From Ruminococcus sp. UBA1780 (GTDB lineage Bacteria; Bacillota; Clostridia; Oscillospirales; Ruminococcaceae), in assembly GCA_002315235.1 (NCBI GenBank), contig DCGK01000124.1, forward strand, positions 1 through 11,708: 11,708 nucleotides of DNA, in the 5' to 3' direction. Position numbers and translations under genes: made by a program. The notes under the pieces were generated by a model that worked only from the letters and a program-made list of their open reading frames with translations, ran no database searches and was not told the DNA's origin. Of this stretch, positions 7,920 through 11,708 are shown piece after piece; within the stretch, counting starts at the first letter, position 1, and the number at the start of each line of letters is the position of its first letter.

Positions 7920-8083
7920 AATAGATACATCCCCATTCTGCTGTATTACAGCGTTAATTTACAGTGAACATCAGAACAAATCTGACTTTCACCATAATTA
8001 TTTTATTATTATTGCCCTGCACATCCGATGACGGCAGTCATCTCCGTGCATACCGGCTAATAGTAAACGCACCGGATAAATAA
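7920..8083. other. Intergenic region between the GGDEF-EAL gene and pfk
   Basis: 164 bases. It holds ATAGTAAACG at 8060-8069, the interrupted hairpin at 8018-8050, an AT-rich stretch near 7993-8013 and the pfk ribosome site (GGGGAT, minus, about 7930-7934). I found no -35/-10 pair good enough to call and no U-tailed terminator for the GGDEF-EAL transcript, so read-through into pfk is possible. Confidence 0.5.
8018..8050. repeat. Interrupted hairpin in the pfk upstream region
   Basis: TGCAC (8018-8022) and GTGCA (8046-8050) enclose GATGAC-GGCA-GTCATC (8027-8042), forming an 11-bp stem with a small internal loop. No U-run follows on either strand, so it is not a standard terminator. It may be an mRNA leader structure of pfk or an end-protecting structure of the upstream transcript; function unknown. 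Confidence 0.5.
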
Positions 8084-10315
8084 TCAGTGAGTCCTGAGGT
8101 ACTCCGTAAGATCAGCTGCACACATCGGCTTTTCAAACAGAAATCCCTGAATATAGTCACATCCGAGTTCCTCGAGAATTGCAAGCTGCCCCTCAGTTTC
8201 AACACCTTCAGCGATGGTGTTGATTCTCTTTGACTTTGCAATCTTGATAACAGCCGATACTATCTCACGCGCTACATTGTCATCCTCAAGAAGTGTGATA
8301 AATGACTTGTCAAGCTTAAGAAGCGTGATAGGCATTTTCTGAATGTAGCTGAGTGATGAATAACCTGTTCCAAAATCATCCATCGCAAGCTTAAGACCGA
8401 TATCACGAAGTTCCTGCATCTGCGACACAGCAAAATCGATATCCTTCATTGCAAGCGATTCTGTAAGCTCTATTTCAAGCCATTCAGGCGAAAGCCCTGT
8501 TTCCATAAGCTTTTCTGAAATGTACTGTTTTACATCCTTCTGGTAAAAATCCTCTGAAGTCAGGTTAATGGACATTACAATCGGCGGGAATCCCATGTTC
8601 TGCCACAGCTTGTTCTGCCGGCACGCCTCGTCCATTACAAATTCACCAATACGTGTGATAAGATGTGAGTTTTCTGCAACCGGTACAAAATAGTCCGGTG
8701 AAATAACTGTACCGTCAGGCTTTATCCACCTGATAAGAGCCTCAACGCCCATAATTCTTCTTGTTTTCAGTGAAATCTTAGGCTGATAGAAAAGTGCAAG
8801 CTCACCCTTGTCAATTGCCTCCGCAAGTGATCTTTCAAGTGCTGCTGCAGTAAGAATACTGTCATGCACCCTTGAATCGAACATTACCATTGAACGCTTC
8901 TTGTCACCTGTTGAAAGTGCGAACTCAGCTCTTTCAAATACAGTGATAAAATCCTCGCCGTCAGCAGGCATTCTTGAATAGCCGGCTGAACAGGAAATGT
9001 TCTGCTTGAAGTCATGCTCCCTGCCGATATTTGCGATTTCTTCCTGTATTTCCTGAGAAATAACTATAGGGAAATTAGGATCGCCGTAGTCCTGAATAAT
9101 GAGTGCGAAATTGTCACCGCCTACGCGGGCAGCAAATCCGTTTCTTCCCTTTTTCTTGTAAAGAATATCGGAAAATTCCTTGAGCATCTGATTTCCCTTG
9201 GCATATCCGCATGTATCATTTATAATGTGGAAATTATCAATATCAAAAACTATAACCCAGTATGAAAGCTCAAGTATCTTGCAGCATTCGTAAATCTCTG
9301 AACCGTTGATTACCAGCTTGTTTCTGTTGTAGATACCGGTTACCTCATCAATATAGGCCATTCGTTCAATGAGATTGTCCTTTTCCTTATCCTTGGAAAT
9401 ATCGATAATGGCACCGCCTATAACAGGCATACCGTACTGGCCGTTCTGGGAATTTTTGTATCTGAATGCATACCATCTGTACTTTCCGTCATAGGAACGG
9501 ATACGCAGATCCATACTGTTTGTATGGTCAACTCTGAGTGAATTTGCTCTTGCAGACTTAAGGTATGATTCAAACATCATTCTCTCATCCTTGTGAATAA
9601 GAGCGATGAAATCGTCAACTTTAATAGTGTCACTGCCTATACCGAGCATGTTTCGGAGTTCCTTTGAGATATGGAAAACCTCATCACAGTGTTCGTTGAG
9701 AATAATACCGATCTCAGACAGGTTCATTGCCATTGAATAGTGCTTCTCGGAGGTTGCGAGAAGATTGTTGGTTATGTTGAGCTGCTGTCTGATAATCTTG
9801 TTTTCAGTTACATCAAAGCCTATGGAAATAATGATACGGTCTGTTTCATCCGTACCTCTGAAAAGAACAGAGCTTGTCCAGTTAATAAATATGTTTCCGA
9901 ACTTTGAATCAAGTGAAAATTCCTTTACTGCAGAAAGCATCATTGCACTTTTGCCGTGGTTCTGAAAGCCCTGCGGAAAAAGAACTGTCAGCATGTCTTC
10001 ACCGGTCATCTGAAGAGTCTCCGGTTTGAGGACATTTCTGAGTTTGTCATTCATAAGAAACATGGATCCGTCTTCGGACCATATTACAACAAATGAGTTT
10101 ATAGCGTTCATAAGGGAAATAATACGTCCCTTGTTAAGTTCAGTTTCATTTTTCTTCTGGAGGCGTACCATATAACGACCGTACAGAAGAAGGCCGGCAG
10201 TTGCAATAACGTAAACCAGCAGAAGCAAAGGGGCAATACCCTGATTAATAAAAGCCAGCGCAACAAGTAAGGCTGAAAAAATCAAATACAGAATTTCAAA
10301 TAATAATATTTTCAA
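8084..10315 (-). CDS. Membrane PAS-PAS-GGDEF-EAL protein, predicted cyclic di-GMP phosphodiesterase
   Basis: Predicted membrane-bound enzyme that hydrolyses the second messenger c-di-GMP. The 743-residue protein has two N-terminal membrane helices (about 4-24 and 28-46), two PAS-like sensor regions (about 60-175 and 190-310; WYAFRYKN and GGAIIDIS mark the end of the second), a GGDEF domain (about 315-480) and an EAL domain (about 490-740). The GGDEF signature reads GGDNF (399-403), so cyclase activity is doubtful. The EAL site appears complete: Q511, E525 in EAL, N584, E616, D646-D647 in DDFGTG, K667, E703 and Q723. The start is a TTG at 10315: an in-frame TGA lies three codons upstream, the next in-frame ATG would remove both membrane helices, and GGGAG lies 11 bases before it. 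The signal sensed cannot be read from the sequence. Confidence 0.92.
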   Translation of the reverse strand: MKILLFEILYLIFSALLVALAFINQGIAPLLLLVYVIATAGLLLYGRYMVRLQKKNETELNKGRIISLMNAINSFVVIWSEDGSMFLMNDKLRNVLKPETLQMTGEDMLTVLFPQGFQNHGKSAMMLSAVKEFSLDSKFGNIFINWTSSVLFRGTDETDRIIISIGFDVTENKIIRQQLNITNNLLATSEKHYSMAMNLSEIGIILNEHCDEVFHISKELRNMLGIGSDTIKVDDFIALIHKDERMMFESYLKSARANSLRVDHTNSMDLRIRSYDGKYRWYAFRYKNSQNGQYGMPVIGGAIIDISKDKEKDNLIERMAYIDEVTGIYNRNKLVINGSEIYECCKILELSYWVIVFDIDNFHIINDTCGYAKGNQMLKEFSDILYKKKGRNGFAARVGGDNFALIIQDYGDPNFPIVISQEIQEEIANIGREHDFKQNISCSAGYSRMPADGEDFITVFERAEFALSTGDKKRSMVMFDSRVHDSILTAAALERSLAEAIDKGELALFYQPKISLKTRRIMGVEALIRWIKPDGTVISPDYFVPVAENSHLITRIGEFVMDEACRQNKLWQNMGFPPIVMSINLTSEDFYQKDVKQYISEKLMETGLSPEWLEIELTESLAMKDIDFAVSQMQELRDIGLKLAMDDFGTGYSSLSYIQKMPITLLKLDKSFITLLEDDNVAREIVSAVIKIAKSKRINTIAEGVETEGQLAILEELGCDYIQGFLFEKPMCAADLTEYLRTH

Positions 10316-10326
10316 AGCTTTTCATA

Positions 10327-10331
10327 CTCCC
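10327..10331 (-). promoter_or_regulatory. Ribosome binding site before the TTG start of the GGDEF-EAL gene
   Basis: GGGAG on the minus strand, 11 bases before the TTG at 10315-10313. An ATG only one base after it (10325-10323) is too close, and its frame stops after nine codons, which supports the TTG. Confidence 0.6.
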
Positions 10332-10372
10332 GGATTCTGACAGGATTCTATGTATAAGTCAGATTTATATAT

Positions 10373-10402
10373 AGTAAACGAAATAAATAAATTGCGTTTG
10401 CT
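10373..10402. promoter_or_regulatory. 30-bp inverted repeat at the GGDEF-EAL transcription start
   Basis: Arms AGTAAACGAAAT (10373-10384) and ATTGCGTTTGCT (10391-10402) pair at 10 of 12 positions around AAATAA. It covers the predicted start point, a position expected for a repressor operator. The identity of the binding protein is unknown. Confidence 0.5.
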
Positions 10403-10405
10403 ATA

Positions 10406-10435
10406 ATTATACCAAAAAGCCCGTGCTATTGTCAA
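10406..10435 (-). promoter_or_regulatory. Strong sigma-A promoter of the GGDEF-EAL gene
   Basis: On the minus strand a perfect TTGACA (10435-10430), an 18-base spacer and a perfect TATAAT (10411-10406) preceded by TGG, which makes it an extended -10. The start point should be near 10399, inside the inverted repeat at 10373-10402. Confidence 0.8.
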
Positions 10436-10450
10436 TGAAATAATGTACGG

Positions 10451-10499
10451 TTTCACGTTTTTTACCTAGATTTACTCCTGATTTCACATTTTATTCACA
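10451..10499 (+). promoter_or_regulatory. Phased TTNAC array upstream of the response regulator
   Basis: Five TTNAC elements: TTCAC at 10452, TTTAC at 10461 and 10471, TTCAC at 10483 and 10494, with intervals of 9, 10, 12 and 11 bases. The last two are TTCACA-TTTTA-TTCACA, a spacing identical to PhoP/OmpR-family direct-repeat boxes. The array ends at the predicted -35 region, where a response regulator would activate transcription. Confidence 0.5.
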
Positions 10500-10521
10500 T
10501 TTTTATTGTAAGATTTAAGAT
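10494..10521 (+). promoter_or_regulatory. Candidate promoter of the response regulator operon
   Basis: TTCACA (10494-10499) and TAAGAT (10516-10521) with a 16-base spacer. The match is moderate, which would suit activation by the adjacent repeats. The start point would fall near 10528, just before the palindrome at 10534-10563. Confidence 0.4.
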
Positions 10522-10533
10522 AGTAACCATGAT

Positions 10534-10563
10534 GGTAAGCGACAAAAATTTTTGTCGCTTACT
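10534..10563. promoter_or_regulatory. Perfect 28-bp palindrome in the response regulator leader
   Basis: GTAAGCGACAAAAA (10535-10548) is followed directly by its exact reverse complement (10549-10562). It lies between the predicted transcription start and the ribosome site at 10579. No U-run follows, so an operator is more likely than a terminator, though the RNA could fold. With one flanking base each side it resembles the repeat at 10373-10402. Confidence 0.6.
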
Positions 10564-10578
10564 AAAATATTTCTGGCT

Positions 10579-10584
10579 GGAGGT
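10579..10584 (+). promoter_or_regulatory. Ribosome binding site of the response regulator
   Basis: GGAGGT six bases before the ATG at 10591. It rules out the in-frame TTG at 10552, which lies within the palindrome and lacks a ribosome site. Confidence 0.9.
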
Positions 10585-10590
10585 AAGCTA

Positions 10591-11265
10591 ATGAGCAGAA
10601 TACTTATTGTCGATGACGAAATGAATATCCGACTTGTTGTAAAAGAATATGCTGAATTCGAGGGCTATGAGGTTTCAGAGGCTGAAAACGGAATGCAGGC
10701 CATCGAGATGGTAAAAAGCAATGACTACGACCTTGTTATTATGGATGTAATGATGCCTAAGCTTGACGGGTATTCAGCATGCAAGGAGATTAAAAAAATT
10801 AAAAACATCCCTGTTATAATGCTCAGCGCACGCGGCGAGGAATATGACAAGCTTTTCGGATTTGAAATAGGCGTTGATGACTATGTTGTCAAGCCGTTCT
10901 CTCCAAAGGAACTTATGGCACGTATCAGAGTTGTAATGAAAAGGAACTCTGCACCTGCCGAAACTGCTTCAGACAAATACAGCTTTGAAGGTCTCGAAAT
11001 AGATATGGCCGGACGTGAAGTCTACGTCAACGGCGAAAAGGCTGCAATGACTCCGAAAGAATACGATCTCCTCTTCTTCCTTGTCAAAAACAAAAACCTG
11101 GCAATGTCACGCGACAAGCTTCTTGAAAGCGTATGGGGCTATGACTTTTTCGGAGATGACAGAACAGTGGACACTCACATAAAAATGCTCAGAAACAGTC
11201 TGGGTGAATACAGAAAGTTTATTATCACTCTCCGTGGAATGGGGTATAAATTTGAAGCTGAATAA
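10591..11265 (+). CDS. OmpR/PhoB-family response regulator
   Basis: DNA-binding half of a two-component system; phosphorylated by a partner histidine kinase, it binds promoter DNA as a dimer. The 224-residue protein has a receiver domain (1 to about 118) with acidic pocket D8-D9, phosphoacceptor D52 in MDVMMPKLDG, switch residue S79 and K101 in VKPF, all intact. The winged-helix domain (about 128-222) shows the family landmarks TPKEYDLLFFL (154-164), VWGYDF (181-186), RTVDTHIKMLRNSLG (191-205) and LRGMGYKFE. The sensor gene overlaps or closely follows its end, as expected for a pair. The phased repeats upstream suggest autoregulation. The signal and regulon cannot be told from sequence; a PhoP-like or a cell-envelope role would both fit this subfamily. 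Confidence 0.95.
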   Translation: MSRILIVDDEMNIRLVVKEYAEFEGYEVSEAENGMQAIEMVKSNDYDLVIMDVMMPKLDGYSACKEIKKIKNIPVIMLSARGEEYDKLFGFEIGVDDYVVKPFSPKELMARIRVVMKRNSAPAETASDKYSFEGLEIDMAGREVYVNGEKAAMTPKEYDLLFFLVKNKNLAMSRDKLLESVWGYDFFGDDRTVDTHIKMLRNSLGEYRKFIITLRGMGYKFEAE

Positions 11266-11708
11266 ACTGCCGTTTTTTAAAAACAGGTGCATACATATGC
11301 GTATGCACCTTCTTCTCAGCTATATCCTTATAACAGCGGTGGCAATCGCACTTCTGTGGGCCTTTCAGATACTTTTTCTCCAGAAATTCTATGAAGCTGT
11401 CAGAATGAAGAGCGCTGAATCCGCAGTTAGAAAAATGACCGAAAAATATTCCGTAACAGAGATTTCAGACACTGATGACTTCAGCGAAATAACAGAATAT
11501 TTTGATTCAATCGCATCCCAGAACGAAATATCCTATCAGATAACTGACAGCTACTACAACACTGTTTATGAAAACAGCAGAACAATGAACCTCCCTCCCC
11601 GTGATATTGACTTCCTCGTAAAAAATGTAAATATCAAGGGAGAACCGTTTGTATATTCCGGAGACGGTGCCGCACCGGACACAAAGGTTGTCATAATATG
11701 TTCTGTGC
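11252..11708 (+). CDS. Membrane sensor, probable histidine kinase, 3'-truncated
   Basis: The frame is open to the window end, giving about 152 codons. The product starts with a basic stretch (KLNKLPFFKNR), a membrane helix (LLLSYILITAVAIALLWAFQ) and then a mostly polar, probably extracytoplasmic region with no cysteine-rich or enzymatic motif. This is the usual N-terminal half of a sensor histidine kinase. The HAMP, HisKA and ATPase domains would lie beyond the window, so the kinase call rests on the adjoining response regulator. Two starts are possible: TTG at 11252, overlapping the regulator by 14 bases with GGGG seven bases upstream, or ATG at 11297 with a weak AGG. I prefer the TTG because such kinases usually carry 10-20 residues before the helix, but this is not decided. 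Confidence 0.8.
   Translation, partial: MKLNKLPFFKNRCIHMRMHLLLSYILITAVAIALLWAFQILFLQKFYEAVRMKSAESAVRKMTEKYSVTEISDTDDFSEITEYFDSIASQNEISYQITDSYYNTVYENSRTMNLPPRDIDFLVKNVNIKGEPFVYSGDGAAPDTKVVIICSV
11285..11310 (+). repeat. 10-bp hairpin at the start of the sensor gene
   Basis: AGGTGCATAC (11285-11294), loop ATATGC, GTATGCACCT (11301-11310): a perfect 10-bp stem whose loop holds the ATG at 11297 and whose left arm holds the only AGG before it. TCTTCTC follows, a weak pyrimidine run. Confidence 0.6.

Noticed and set aside
8018..8050. Hairpin as a rho-independent terminator of the GGDEF-EAL gene.
   Set aside because: No U-run follows on the minus strand (GGGCAATAATAAT) or on the plus strand, and the stem is interrupted.
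8010..8060. A GTGCAGGGCAA string on the minus strand before pfk recalls part of the GEMM (c-di-GMP) riboswitch, tempting because a c-di-GMP gene is adjacent.
   Set aside because: The rest of the GEMM core (the GAAA tetraloop stem, the GGGACGCAAAGCC-like joining segment and the second stem) is not present.
10535..10562. 28-bp palindrome as a transcription attenuator.
   Set aside because: The downstream sequence ACTAAAATATTTC is not a U-run and no alternative antiterminator pairing was evident; an operator is the simpler reading.

Overview
The window looks like chromosome from a fibre-degrading Ruminococcus-type bacterium (Firmicutes, Oscillospiraceae). The main clue is a secreted GH74 xyloglucanase ending in a Thr/Pro-rich linker and a dockerin whose sequence style (GDANCD loop, a YGVNG...HIT spacer, a C-terminal ALSIQKYL helix) resembles Ruminococcus flavefaciens dockerins. 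The PFK, two-component and helicase sequences are also clostridial in style. The species is inferred from memory of these families, not from a search.

Layout. Positions 1-2243 (+) hold a PcrA/UvrD helicase missing only its first few tens of codons. Pyruvate kinase follows 29 bases later (2273-3709, +), probably in the same operon. A bidirectional hairpin terminator (3719-3760) separates it from three minus-strand genes: the dockerin-bearing GH74 xyloglucanase (3765-6524), 6-phosphofructokinase (6837-7919) and a membrane PAS-PAS-GGDEF-EAL protein (8084-10315). The last has an intact EAL phosphodiesterase site and a degenerate GGDEF motif. A 275-base divergent region leads to an OmpR/PhoB-family response regulator (10591-11265, +) and the start of an overlapping membrane sensor gene, probably its histidine kinase, which runs off the window end.

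How the genes fit together. Two control-point glycolytic enzymes (pyk, pfk) flank a cellulosomal enzyme that cuts xyloglucan, so the central segment joins extracellular polysaccharide breakdown to glycolysis. The c-di-GMP hydrolase and the two-component system are signalling genes. A functional link between these groups is not proven by the gene order.

The coding content is recognisable and mostly ordinary. The less expected material is between genes: a strong promoter and four CG-centred operator-like sites before the xyloglucanase; a 10-mer (ATAGTAAACG) upstream of each of the three minus-strand genes; two similarly built 30-bp inverted repeats in the divergent region; a phased TTNAC array before the response regulator; and a 10-bp hairpin over a possible start of the sensor kinase gene. 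I saw no tRNA, rRNA, CRISPR array, insertion sequence or phage gene, and no clearly undescribed multi-gene system.
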